Part shown: one piece after another, positions 36,594 to 46,778 of the stretch | Numbering within the stretch: the first letter of the stretch is position 1 | How the letters are laid out: each line of letters opens with the position of its first letter | Origin: JBBIWA01 sp037439425 | Lineage (GTDB): Bacteria > Acidobacteriota > Blastocatellia > RBC074 | DNA length: 64,000 nt | Direction: 5' to 3' | Assembly (NCBI GenBank): GCA_037439425.1 | Contig: JBBIWA010000001.1 | Coordinates: 62,001 to 126,000, forward strand | The notes under the pieces: generated by a model | The model's database searches: none | What the model was told of the DNA's origin: nothing | The model's input: the letters and a program-made list of their open reading frames with translations, nothing else | Translations under genes and position numbers: made by a program

Positions 36594-36795
36594 AGACGGC
36601 ATCCTTCCAGCCTTCAGGCACGAAGCCCTTAAGCTCCGGCAGCGGTTTCAGCAGTGTCGCTGGTTGGATGACCACCATCTCACCATTGTCCAGCACCACT
36701 CGCATCACCTCGCGCTGGGTTGCCACTTCGCGGAGCAGTTCGTCCACCGCCCGCCCTTTCACTTCCTCTAGGGTCAAGGTTTTTTCCGGCATCAT
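36583..36795 (-). CDS. VapB-like antitoxin, apparently intact
   Basis: 70 residues; GGAGGA lies 3-4 nt before ATG 36795, with a second ATG directly after. TLEEVKGRAVDELLREVATQ is a short helix-rich N-terminus. DNGEMVVIQPATLLKPLPEL is a C-terminal part of the kind that contacts the toxin. Its last 11 nt overlap the broken PIN gene, the usual antitoxin-toxin order. It may persist as an orphan antitoxin or repressor. Confidence 0.7.
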   Translation of the reverse strand: MMPEKTLTLEEVKGRAVDELLREVATQREVMRVVLDNGEMVVIQPATLLKPLPELKGFVPEGWKDAVYGE

Positions 36796-36957
36796 TATTC
36801 CTCCCGTGGCCAAGACAACCACGGCGACTGACGAATGCTGAGCTCGCGTGTTGCCTTCGCCCGTCTGAATTTCAACACTCAAAACTACTGCTCGCGCTTG
36901 GGTGGTGGCAAGATGGGCTCGCGCATCGCCGCTTTGCGCTTCTGCTCACGGTTATTC

Positions 36958-37482
36958 TCATCGGTAGGCTTTGCAGCGGACATAGCCGGCAAGCTTATCA
37001 AAGAATCCAAGCTTCGTTCCGCAAACCTCGCACTCACCGGCTGCCTGTCGTTGGGCTTTTAATTCCTCTTCACGCCATCCCGCTTCCTCTTGGGCGGCAC
37101 GCTTTATGGAATAGCAGAACCGATGGACATAGCGAGTTTCACAATGATAACCAAACGATCTTTCGGCATCATCTGTATTGACTGTTTGGTAGCAATATTC
37201 ACAGCTCGCCACACCAAGTGGTTGACCGCAATTGGGGCAGGCACTTGTAACACGATAAATTCTGTGGTAACAGGTGGGACAAGAAATATTGGTTCTAAAA
37301 GCCTCGTCTATGCACGCTTTGTGCATCCACAAACCGGAGGGGGGCTTACATTCTCCATCCGATGTTTTTCCCTTAACTCTGCAGATCTGACATTCTTTGC
37401 CGTGAGGGTGCGCGGAGTTGCAGGCGGGGCATCGTTCTGCCTCAGAGCTAATATTACGCCTACAATCGTAGCATTGGACCAA
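36958..37482 (-). CDS. Multi-zinc-finger hypothetical protein
   Basis: 174 residues with about nine CxxC-type knuckles: CYDCRRNI, CPAC, CQICRVKG, CPTCYHRI, CPNCGQPL, CEYC, and a final CEVCGTKLGFFDKLAGYVRC. Between them are single Cys/His residues (HKACID, HRFC) as in LIM/RING-like cross-brace modules. The last block resembles a common bacterial 'CxxCGxKLGFFDKL' zinc ribbon. It is probably cytosolic and structural or nucleic-acid binding. Such RING/LIM-like arrays are uncommon in bacteria. No partner gene is evident. Confidence 0.7.
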   Translation of the reverse strand: MVQCYDCRRNISSEAERCPACNSAHPHGKECQICRVKGKTSDGECKPPSGLWMHKACIDEAFRTNISCPTCYHRIYRVTSACPNCGQPLGVASCEYCYQTVNTDDAERSFGYHCETRYVHRFCYSIKRAAQEEAGWREEELKAQRQAAGECEVCGTKLGFFDKLAGYVRCKAYR

Positions 37483-37965
37483 TTAGGCCATTTCAGACTC
37501 CCTCCGATGGTTGTCGGACCACTGCGCGAGTTGTTACACCATACCCAACAAGTAATGTGCGAACCACATAATCCAGTTGAGGCGACAATGAAACAGCCGG
37601 TGAGTCACGCATATAATTGCCAAAATTCAGGCCGACCATGCCTCCGCTTCATTTGTGCTTCTAGCGTCCATATGACATCGCCCATAAGCAAGACGAAGTC
37701 CCTATGAAATGATAGCAGAGATGTCATCTGGCCAGGCCATCTCAGTCAGTTAGCCCCTGTTCAGCGTAGATTATGTGGGACAGACCCAAGTTTTTTCTAC
37801 CGCTGTAAAAGTTACTTAATCAGTGAGGCAAGCTACCGCATCCGAAAACAAGTATGAAGGCTCCCTACCAGTCGCGGTAGGGAGTGACTGCCGACGCTAG
37901 GAATCGTCCGGCCGGATTGACCGCACAGCTGGGAAGCCAGCGCCAGGCTGCTTCACCTTCTCCCT
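37483..37965. other. Gene-free region
   Basis: About 480 bp between the zinc-finger gene start and the M2 peptidase stop. Plus-strand frames here are antisense shadows. A short hydrophobic minus-strand peptide around 37550-37620 has no start site or family. It holds the hairpin listed at 37861-37884. Confidence 0.4.
37861..37884 (-). terminator. Hairpin downstream of M2 peptidase gene
   Basis: A perfect 9-bp stem CTCCCTACC/GGTAGGGAG with a 6-nt loop, ~80 nt past the M2 peptidase stop. It lacks a T-run, so it may be a transcript-end stabiliser rather than an intrinsic terminator. Confidence 0.45.
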
Positions 37966-39798
<1,833 letters not shown>

Positions 39799-39833
39799 AC
39801 CAGTCTCTCCGGTTGATTAGATAAGTCTCTTTC

Positions 39834-40955
39834 TTAAGCTTGACCGAACAACTTCTGAAACTCTTCGGCTGATGCCGGCGGGACCCGCGCGACAGCCATA
39901 TTCTCCACCACATGCGCGACGCGGCTCATGCCAACCAGCGCCGTCGTTAAACCCGGCGCAGAGCGCGTGAACTGAATGGCACGCTGCGCATCGGTCTGCA
40001 ATCCTTTGAAATGCTCACCAAGGATCGGCGGCAGGTTCGCCGCCAGTCGCGCTTGCAAAATTGAAGCGCTCGACATCACTGTCAGGCCCGCTTCAGCGGC
40101 GGCCTCGAGAAAAGTCAGTTGCCGCCCGCGGAACGGCTGATTGGCTACTCTGAAGGCTTCGGTCATGATCAAATTAAAGGGCAGCTGCACCACCTTGAAG
40201 TGATGATTGTCGCCAGCCACCTCGTGCGCCGTCCGGAGCACTTGCTCAAGCGAGAGAAATTCCGGACTGCTTGACGCGACGCGATAGCCATTCCAGGTCG
40301 CTGTCCCGTACATCAAAATCTTACCCTCTGCGACCGCCGATTCCAAAAATTCAAAGGCCGCGCGTAAGCGCCGATAGAACTCCTCGCGCGAAACTTCGGC
40401 AAACTGCGATTCAGGGTTGTGGAGGTAGTAAACTTCAACTGTGCTGAGTTTGAGGTTGCGCAGGCTCTGGTCAAGCTGATGGGCCAGATAGCGGGGAGTC
40501 AGGCAATGGCTGGCCTGAACGAAATCTTCCCACTGGCAGATGCCCGGTTTGACAAAGGTCTCTTCAAGGTAGCGCATCATCTCCTGGCGGCTGCGTGGCG
40601 GCTCACTGTCGAAAGGGATGTAGCCGCCTTTGGTCGTGATGATCACTTCCTCACGCGAGAGCTTGCCCTGGGAGAAGAGCTCCGACAGCGCCTGGCCAAT
40701 GCTGCGTTCGCTGCGCTGAAAGCGATAATTGGCCGCGGTATCAAAGACGTTGCAGCCAAGCTCAACGGCGCGTTTGACTGCTGCGCGATAAGCCTCGTCC
40801 GTGCGTTCATCGTGATGGCCAAGGTAGGATCCCAGGCCGATAGATGACATCCACAACCCTTGCGAGAGACGAAAATGGCCTTCGGCAACTTTGCCTTTGA
40901 AGCGCTCATGGTAGCCGCTTGTCCCTGTCGCAGTCGCCCCCTGCGCTTGACTCAT
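39834..40955 (-). CDS. Aldo/keto reductase
   Basis: 373 residues from ATG 40955 (AAAGGAG 5 nt upstream); an upstream GTG/ATG frame to 40997 lacks support. AKR-fold features: LGCNVFDTAANYRFQRSERS with IGQAL (catalytic Asp/Tyr region), a KGGY Lys block (EEVIITTKGGYIPFD), and a His-bearing VEVYYLHNPE strand. The NADPH-binding C-terminal part is less typical of the family and slightly longer. It is a cytosolic NAD(P)H-dependent carbonyl reductase with unknown substrate. It is divergent from the cysQ gene. Confidence 0.88.
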   Translation of the reverse strand: MSQAQGATATGTSGYHERFKGKVAEGHFRLSQGLWMSSIGLGSYLGHHDERTDEAYRAAVKRAVELGCNVFDTAANYRFQRSERSIGQALSELFSQGKLSREEVIITTKGGYIPFDSEPPRSRQEMMRYLEETFVKPGICQWEDFVQASHCLTPRYLAHQLDQSLRNLKLSTVEVYYLHNPESQFAEVSREEFYRRLRAAFEFLESAVAEGKILMYGTATWNGYRVASSSPEFLSLEQVLRTAHEVAGDNHHFKVVQLPFNLIMTEAFRVANQPFRGRQLTFLEAAAEAGLTVMSSASILQARLAANLPPILGEHFKGLQTDAQRAIQFTRSAPGLTTALVGMSRVAHVVENMAVARVPPASAEEFQKLFGQA

Positions 40956-41071
40956 AGTGACTCCTTTCAGCCTGCGAGCCCGCCTCCGGCTCGCCAATTT
41001 GGCAAATGCTTGTTACAGTTAAGAGAGCTTAAGCTTAGCACGAAGTCTGCTACCTTGTCAGTTGAGGCGGA

Positions 41072-41881
41072 ATGGAGAAAGAACTGGAAGTCGCAAAAAA
41101 CATCGCTCGTGAGGCTGGAGGCCTGCTGCTGGATTTTTACGAAGGCGAACATCAAGTGGCCTGGAAAGGCCACGACGATCCAGTCACGGCAGCCGATCAC
41201 GCGGCCAATGAGCTGATCATTAGCAAGCTCCGCAGAGCTTTTCCGGAAGATGGGATTCTCTCTGAAGAGGCCCAGGATGATCCTTCCCGGCTGGTTAAGG
41301 CTCGCGTGTGGATGGTGGACCCGATGGATGGGACCAAGCAGTTTATCGAACGAATCGGCGAGTTCGCCGTCATGATCGGACTCGCCGTAGAGGGCGAAGC
41401 TCGGCTTGGCGTCGTCTATCATCCGACGGTGGATCGAATCTTTTATGCAGCTCCTGGCCTGGGAGCTTTTGTTGAGGAGAAATGGATGACCAAACGCTTG
41501 CAGGTCTCTGCGCTCAGCGATCCGGAGAAGATGACCGTAGCCATGAGCCGTTCGCACCACAGTCCGAGAGTAGATCGGATTCGCCACCGTCTTGGCGCAA
41601 AGGGCGAAATCCGTTCGGGCAGCGTCGGCCTCAAGTTTGGTTTGATTGCCGAAGGGCGCGCGCATCTATACATTCACCTCGGATCCAGGACCCATCAATG
41701 GGACACTTGCGCGCCTGAAGCGATCTTGCGTGCAGCGGGCGGACGGGTGACTGACATCACAGGCGCTCCGCTCAGCTACAATGTGGCTGAGCGGCGTAAT
41801 CTGCGTGGCATCCTCGCCAGCAACGGCCTGATCCACGATCGCGCTCTGGCCGCGATTGCCGCAGTGCTGGCTGAAGGCTGA
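41072..41881 (+). CDS. cysQ: 3'(2'),5'-bisphosphate nucleotidase (CysQ type)
   Basis: 269 residues of the inositol-monophosphatase fold. Metal-site motifs: ILSEEAQDD, WMVDPMDGTKQFIERIGEFA and HQWDTCAPEAILRAAGG. The DGTK-(E/Q)-FI form is the CysQ version, which converts PAP to AMP during sulfate assimilation and sulfation turnover. An inositol phosphatase activity cannot be ruled out. It is cytosolic. The EEP gene follows 8 nt later, probably on the same transcript. Confidence 0.82.
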   Translation: MEKELEVAKNIAREAGGLLLDFYEGEHQVAWKGHDDPVTAADHAANELIISKLRRAFPEDGILSEEAQDDPSRLVKARVWMVDPMDGTKQFIERIGEFAVMIGLAVEGEARLGVVYHPTVDRIFYAAPGLGAFVEEKWMTKRLQVSALSDPEKMTVAMSRSHHSPRVDRIRHRLGAKGEIRSGSVGLKFGLIAEGRAHLYIHLGSRTHQWDTCAPEAILRAAGGRVTDITGAPLSYNVAERRNLRGILASNGLIHDRALAAIAAVLAEG

Positions 41882-41889
41882 TCTCATTT

Positions 41890-43092
41890 ATGGTCCCAGT
41901 TGCTGAGTACACTGATAATCAGGATCTGGTTGCGGAACTAGGTCAGTTTCAGACTACACGCGAGCTGCTGGCTTCAAGCGCCTATCAAAGACACCGCGCC
42001 CGGCTCGCCGATTTGCTCAAGACGCCACGACTATTTCCTGCTCCAGGAGTCAGTCCACGCTTGCAGGACTTCGTGCGCATCGCTCACTGGAACATTGAGA
42101 AGGGCAAACACCTTGATGCAGTGATCAAAGCATTCTGTGAGCATCCGGTGCTGCGTTGCGCGGACCTGATTTCACTCAACGAAGCCGATGTCGGGATGAA
42201 TCGCTCCGGGCAGAGATTTGTGGCGCGCAAACTGGGCGAAGCGCTGGGGATGAATGTGGCATTCGCTCCGGTCTATTTGGAATTCTCCAAAGGCTATGGC
42301 GAGGATCTGAAGCTGCCGGGCCAGAATACAGTCGCACTGCAAGGTAATGCGATCCTCTCGCGCTACGAGCTGCGCCATCTGCGGATTATCGAACTGCCTG
42401 TTTGCTTCGACCATTTTGAGCATGTCGAGAAACGCCTCGGTCACCGCAATGCGCTGGCCGTCGAGGTTGAGATCGGCAAGCGCAGCTTGACTTTCGTCAG
42501 CACGCATCTGGAAGTGCGCAATTCACCCGCCTGCCGCGCCCGCCAGATGGCAGCGATCATTGCCGCGCTGGAGCGGCCTGGAGAATCGGAGGCGGCGATC
42601 ATTGCCGGTGATTTCAACTCCAACACTTTCCCTCGCGGGGGGAGATGGCGCACCTTGCGCGGATTGGCGCGCATTCTGCTGGCCAACCCAGAACGGTTGA
42701 GGCGCGAGCTGGTGGCGCCTCAGGCGCGCGAGCCGCTTTTTGCACTGCTTCACCGTCATGGCTTCACCGAGCAGGGCTTCAATACGGCCGAGGTGACCTG
42801 TCGCGTCCCGCTTCAGATCCTGGAAGAGCGCTACTGGCTCCCACCTTTTCTAGCCAGCCTGGTTGAAAGCAAGTTGGAGCGTTATAGCTACCGGCTCGAT
42901 TTTCGACTCGATTGGATCGTCGGGCGTGGGGTGATGCCGCTCAGCGAAGGGGAAATCGTTGATCGAGCCAGTAACATAGCCAGCACCTCGCCGCAAACTA
43001 TCACTGGCCTCAGGAATGAAAAAGGGGGAATGATTTCAGATCACGACCCCATCACAGTTGACATCTATGTGGGTGAGGGGGTGAAGGGATAA
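41890..43092 (+). CDS. Endonuclease/exonuclease/phosphatase family hydrolase
   Basis: 400 residues. EEP motifs in order: IAHWNIEKGKHLDAV (Asn), ISLNEADVGMNRSG (Glu metal ligand), FVSTHLEVRN, IAGDFNSNTF (DxN) and ISDHDPITV (catalytic SDH). An insertion of ~80 residues before the last motif is rich in Arg/Leu. No signal peptide. It is probably a Mg-dependent phosphodiesterase or phosphatase of unknown substrate. It is co-directional with cysQ and ends in a palindrome shared with ftsH. Confidence 0.88.
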   Translation: MVPVAEYTDNQDLVAELGQFQTTRELLASSAYQRHRARLADLLKTPRLFPAPGVSPRLQDFVRIAHWNIEKGKHLDAVIKAFCEHPVLRCADLISLNEADVGMNRSGQRFVARKLGEALGMNVAFAPVYLEFSKGYGEDLKLPGQNTVALQGNAILSRYELRHLRIIELPVCFDHFEHVEKRLGHRNALAVEVEIGKRSLTFVSTHLEVRNSPACRARQMAAIIAALERPGESEAAIIAGDFNSNTFPRGGRWRTLRGLARILLANPERLRRELVAPQAREPLFALLHRHGFTEQGFNTAEVTCRVPLQILEERYWLPPFLASLVESKLERYSYRLDFRLDWIVGRGVMPLSEGEIVDRASNIASTSPQTITGLRNEKGGMISDHDPITVDIYVGEGVKG

Positions 43093-43125
43093 AGGCAGAC
43101 CTAGATCATCCCCTTATCCCTTCAC
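43081..43125. terminator. Bidirectional hairpin between convergent genes
   Basis: GTGAAGGGATAA (43081-43092) and TTATCCCTTCAC (43114-43125) form a perfect 12-bp stem with a 21-nt loop. The left arm includes the TAA stop of the EEP gene; the right arm lies 3 nt from the end of ftsH. It can act on transcripts from both strands. Confidence 0.7.
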
Positions 43126-43128
43126 AAC

Positions 43129-45045
43129 TCAGGCAGTCGCTGGATTGCTGCCTGTAATGGGCGGAAGAATCGGCTTCAAGACCGGTTCTTTGTCAGCCGG
43201 TTTGCTCTTGTCACTGGGCTTGGTGGGTGAAGGGGTTTCGTCATCCAGCGGCAACCCAGCCACCACACGGCGGATCTGGATCGCATCGAGCGACTCGCGC
43301 ACCAGCAGCGTCTGCGCTAAGCGTTCAACTGCATCCCGATTTTCCAGGATGATGCGGCGGGCGCGTTCGTACTGCTCCATGACGATGCGCTTGACCTCCT
43401 GGTCAATCTTGATCGCCGTGTCTTCGCTGTAATCCTGATGCTGCGCGATCTCGCGTCCGAGGAAGATCTGTTCTTCTTTCTTGCCGAAAGTGATCGGCCC
43501 CAGACTCGACATGCCAAACTCGCACACCATCTTGCGCGCCAGTTCCGTGGCTCGCTCGATGTCATTGGCGGCGCCAGTAGTAATGCGGCCCAGGAAGACC
43601 TCTTCCGCAATGCGCCCGCCCATCAGGATCGCAATCGAACCTTCGATATATTCGAGCGTGTGTGTGTAACGGTCGCCTTCAGGCAATTGCTGGGTCAACC
43701 CCAGCGCCATCCCGCGTGGGATGATCGTCACTTTGTGCACTGGATCAGCGTTGGGGACTTTCAGGCCGACTACTGTATGGCCCGCTTCATGGTAGGCAGT
43801 CGTCCGCTTCTCTTCCTCGGACATCACGGCTGAGCGGCGCTCGGTCCCCATCAGCACCTTGTCCTTGGCCCACTCGAAATCGCTCATGCTGACGACCTTC
43901 TTGTTGTAGCGGGCAGCGTTGAGGGCGGCTTCATTAACCAGATTGGCCAGATCGGCTCCCGTAAATCCGGGAGTGCCGCGAGCGATAACGGAGATGTCCA
44001 CGTCCTCGCCAAGTGGGATCTTGCGGGTGTGAACAGCCAGGATGCCTTCGCGGCCTTTCACGTCAGGACGATTGACCACCACGCGACGATCAAAGCGCCC
44101 GGGCCTGAGCAAGGCCGGATCAAGCACATCCGGTCGGTTAGTCGAGGCAATCAAAATCACTCCGTCGTTAGACTCGAAGCCATCCATCTCGACCAGCAGT
44201 TGGTTCAGCGTCTGTTCACGTTCATCGTGGCCGCCGCCTAATCCAGCACCGCGATGGCGGCCAACAGCATCAATTTCGTCAATAAAAATGATGCAAGGCG
44301 CATTCTTCTTGCCCTGCTCGAAGAGATCACGAACCCTGCTAGCCCCAACCCCCACGAACATTTCGACGAAGTCCGAACCAGAAATCGAGAAGAACGGCAC
44401 GTTAGCTTCGCCCGCGATGGCGCGCGCCAGCAAGGTCTTGCCCGTGCCCGGCGGCCCCATCATGAGCACGCCTTTCGGAATGCGCCCGCCGAGCTTCTGA
44501 AACTTCTGCGGCTCTTTGAGGAATTCAATGATCTCCTGCAGCTCTTCCTTCGCCTCATCAACGCCCGCGACATCCTTAAAAGTGACTCGCTTCTGCTGAT
44601 TCGAGAGCAGTTTGGCGCGGCTCTTGCCAAACGAGAGCGCTTTGTTGCCACCTGACTGCATCTGGCGAACCATGAAGATCCAGAAAGCGATGATCAGCAG
44701 GAGGGGTGCATAGGTGACCAGCATCGTCACCCACAGACCACCGCTTGAGGATTGGTCCATCGAGACCTGGACGTCGTTTTTGACCATCTCTTTAGCCAGC
44801 TCATTAGCGACGGCCTCGCCATAGATCTTGCTGCTGAAACGGCGTCCATTCTTCAGTTTGCCAGTGACCTTGCCAGGTTCAATCAGTGCCTCAGCTATCT
44901 CTTTATTGCTTGCTCGCTGGAATAGCACAGAGTAAGGCAATTCATCGACCTGGCCGGTATTGGCGCTCTGGAAGACCGAATAGAGCAGGAACGCGCCTGC
45001 GATGATCACCACCCAAAATATGACTTGCCTGATTGTCGAGTTCAA
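43129..45045 (-). CDS. ftsH: ATP-dependent zinc metalloprotease FtsH
   Basis: About 638 residues. I take TTG 45045 (protein MNSTIRQVIFW) because GGAGG lies 9 nt upstream and homologues begin similarly; a TTG at 45051 is also possible. Two membrane helices (VIFWVVIIAGAFLLYSVF and WVTMLVTYAPLLLIIAFWIF) flank a periplasmic domain. The AAA domain has GPPGTGKTLLARA and IIFIDEIDAVGR. The zinc site TAYHEAGHTVVGLK is HExxH. A C-terminal Pro/Lys-rich tail follows. It is a membrane-protein quality-control hexamer. Confidence 0.97.
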   Translation of the reverse strand: MNSTIRQVIFWVVIIAGAFLLYSVFQSANTGQVDELPYSVLFQRASNKEIAEALIEPGKVTGKLKNGRRFSSKIYGEAVANELAKEMVKNDVQVSMDQSSSGGLWVTMLVTYAPLLLIIAFWIFMVRQMQSGGNKALSFGKSRAKLLSNQQKRVTFKDVAGVDEAKEELQEIIEFLKEPQKFQKLGGRIPKGVLMMGPPGTGKTLLARAIAGEANVPFFSISGSDFVEMFVGVGASRVRDLFEQGKKNAPCIIFIDEIDAVGRHRGAGLGGGHDEREQTLNQLLVEMDGFESNDGVILIASTNRPDVLDPALLRPGRFDRRVVVNRPDVKGREGILAVHTRKIPLGEDVDISVIARGTPGFTGADLANLVNEAALNAARYNKKVVSMSDFEWAKDKVLMGTERRSAVMSEEEKRTTAYHEAGHTVVGLKVPNADPVHKVTIIPRGMALGLTQQLPEGDRYTHTLEYIEGSIAILMGGRIAEEVFLGRITTGAANDIERATELARKMVCEFGMSSLGPITFGKKEEQIFLGREIAQHQDYSEDTAIKIDQEVKRIVMEQYERARRIILENRDAVERLAQTLLVRESLDAIQIRRVVAGLPLDDETPSPTKPSDKSKPADKEPVLKPILPPITGSNPATA

Positions 45046-45274
45046 AATCAAATACCTCCGTTGAAAACGCTCGCCATCATTTTAGCCTATTTCCTCGAAA
45101 TTCGCTCGGATATTTTCACACTCAAAAATCGAAAGTATTAACGGCTGCCAACTTAGACGCGCTCGTCTGAGGGCCGGTTGCAGCTTGCGGCCCACGACTT
45201 GGAAAGTGAGCGCAAACCTGCTGCCGCTGCGGCGCGCGCATAGCGAGCCGGGCTGAGCACAAAAGCTGTGAGCC

Positions 45275-46696
45275 TCAGGAGAATTCACCAGGGATAATCT
45301 CTCGCGCGGTAACCACTGCACAGTGGGTCGCCTCGCTTTGAGGAACGAATTGTCGGGCGACGGGCAATCGAGGGGACCAGACAATCTGATCCTCAGCCGT
45401 CACCAGCACCGGATAGCTGGCGCGGCGATGCCGGGAGATCTTGTGCTGGATCATCAGCCTTTTCAACTTGACCGGATGATGCGCTCCAGCCGGCACATAA
45501 GCATCTCCGGCAGCTCGCGGTCGCAGGCGCAAGTCATCTAGCTCGGCGCATTCGCGCAGCATTGCCGCGTACTGGTTTGACGAGCACTCAGCCACCATTC
45601 GCTCGGCCTCCTGGCGTGGAAGGAGGCGCTGAAGCGTGATCTCAAAGCCGTCAAAGCATCTGCTGGTGTGGGCGGGGAGGTGGATGGGTGCAGGAGCGGC
45701 GCAGTCTGAGGACTTCGCCAGCACTAATTGCTCGAACTCGCGTACCAGGCGCCATCCGCCCGGCAGCTCAACGTAGCGCCCACTCTGGCTGCGGGTCACG
45801 AGCCTATCAATCGCCTGCAGGTGGGCAGCATTGAGGCGCCGCAAATGGCCGCGCGCGGCGCGCAACCACAGCCGCAAGGCGCGGCCCCGGAGGGCCGGAT
45901 GCAAGGAGCGTAGCGGCAGGAGGGCGATAGAGTCCCCTTTACTGGCTGCGGCCACGACCTCAGCGGCCATCTCACACAGGCAGTCATTGTCCAGCTCGAT
46001 TTGTTGAACCAGGCGCTGAAGCGCTAGCTCAACGCGCGGATTGAAAGACCTCAGCAAGGGCAGCAACTGATGGCGCACCCGATTGCGCGCGAAACCAGTT
46101 GAAAGATTTGAGCTGTCAACTCGAAATGTGATCCCATAGTGCTGGCAGTGAGCAATCACTTCGGCGCGGGTGACGTCGAGCAGTGGGCGGAGGAGTCTTA
46201 GTCCTGCTTCTAATTCGATCACCGAATGGATCCCGCGCAGCCCCTCTGGCCCACTGCCGCGCAGCAGGCGCATCAGGATCGTTTCAACCTGATCGTCTCG
46301 CGTGTGCGCAGTGAAAATCACACTGGCACCGCATTGCCGCGCTGCGCGTTGCAAAAAGTCATACCGCAAGCGCCGCGCAGTGGCTTCGAGATTCCCTTTC
46401 TCTGCTCGCGACGCTTCGGCCACTGCCTGGCGCTCGACCAGGATAGGCACACCTAGCGAGGCGGCCAAGTGCTTGACAAACAGCTCATCAGCCTCGGATT
46501 CTTCTCCGCGTAGCAGGTGATTGAGATGAGCTGCAAATAGAGCGCCTGGCAGACCCTCGCGGTCGCGCAGCCGGCACATCGCATCCAGCAAGGCAGTTGA
46601 GTCGGCGCCGCCTGAGATCGCCACCAGGACGCTCGTTTGAGCGCCGATCCCGAGGCGCCGCAAGCTGGCTTGCAGCTTCTTTTCCAGTTCAGTCAT
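45275..46696 (-). CDS. tilS: tRNA(Ile)-lysidine synthase
   Basis: 473 residues. The PP-loop SGGADSTALLDAM and AAHLNHLLRGEESEAD, plus GNLEATARRLRYDFL and VIFTAHTRDDQVETILMRLL, identify TilS. The C-terminal ~130 residues form the TilS substrate-binding domains, including LRLRPRAAGDAY and a KRLMIQHKISRHRRASYPVL block. It converts cytidine to lysidine in the wobble position of tRNA-Ile (CAU). It lies directly upstream of ftsH in the same direction, a common tilS-ftsH order. Confidence 0.95.
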   Translation of the reverse strand: MTELEKKLQASLRRLGIGAQTSVLVAISGGADSTALLDAMCRLRDREGLPGALFAAHLNHLLRGEESEADELFVKHLAASLGVPILVERQAVAEASRAEKGNLEATARRLRYDFLQRAARQCGASVIFTAHTRDDQVETILMRLLRGSGPEGLRGIHSVIELEAGLRLLRPLLDVTRAEVIAHCQHYGITFRVDSSNLSTGFARNRVRHQLLPLLRSFNPRVELALQRLVQQIELDNDCLCEMAAEVVAAASKGDSIALLPLRSLHPALRGRALRLWLRAARGHLRRLNAAHLQAIDRLVTRSQSGRYVELPGGWRLVREFEQLVLAKSSDCAAPAPIHLPAHTSRCFDGFEITLQRLLPRQEAERMVAECSSNQYAAMLRECAELDDLRLRPRAAGDAYVPAGAHHPVKLKRLMIQHKISRHRRASYPVLVTAEDQIVWSPRLPVARQFVPQSEATHCAVVTAREIIPGEFS

Positions 46697-46778
46697 CGCT
46701 CAATTCCAGCTCCCCATCGTTGGGGTCACTGCGGTTCCAACTTTGAACTTTTCACCTTGAGGCTCTACACTTGAGGCC

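Noticed and set aside
37090..37707. Long plus-strand frame over the zinc-finger gene
   Set aside because: It is the antisense shadow of the Cys-rich minus-strand gene, which has clear metal motifs.
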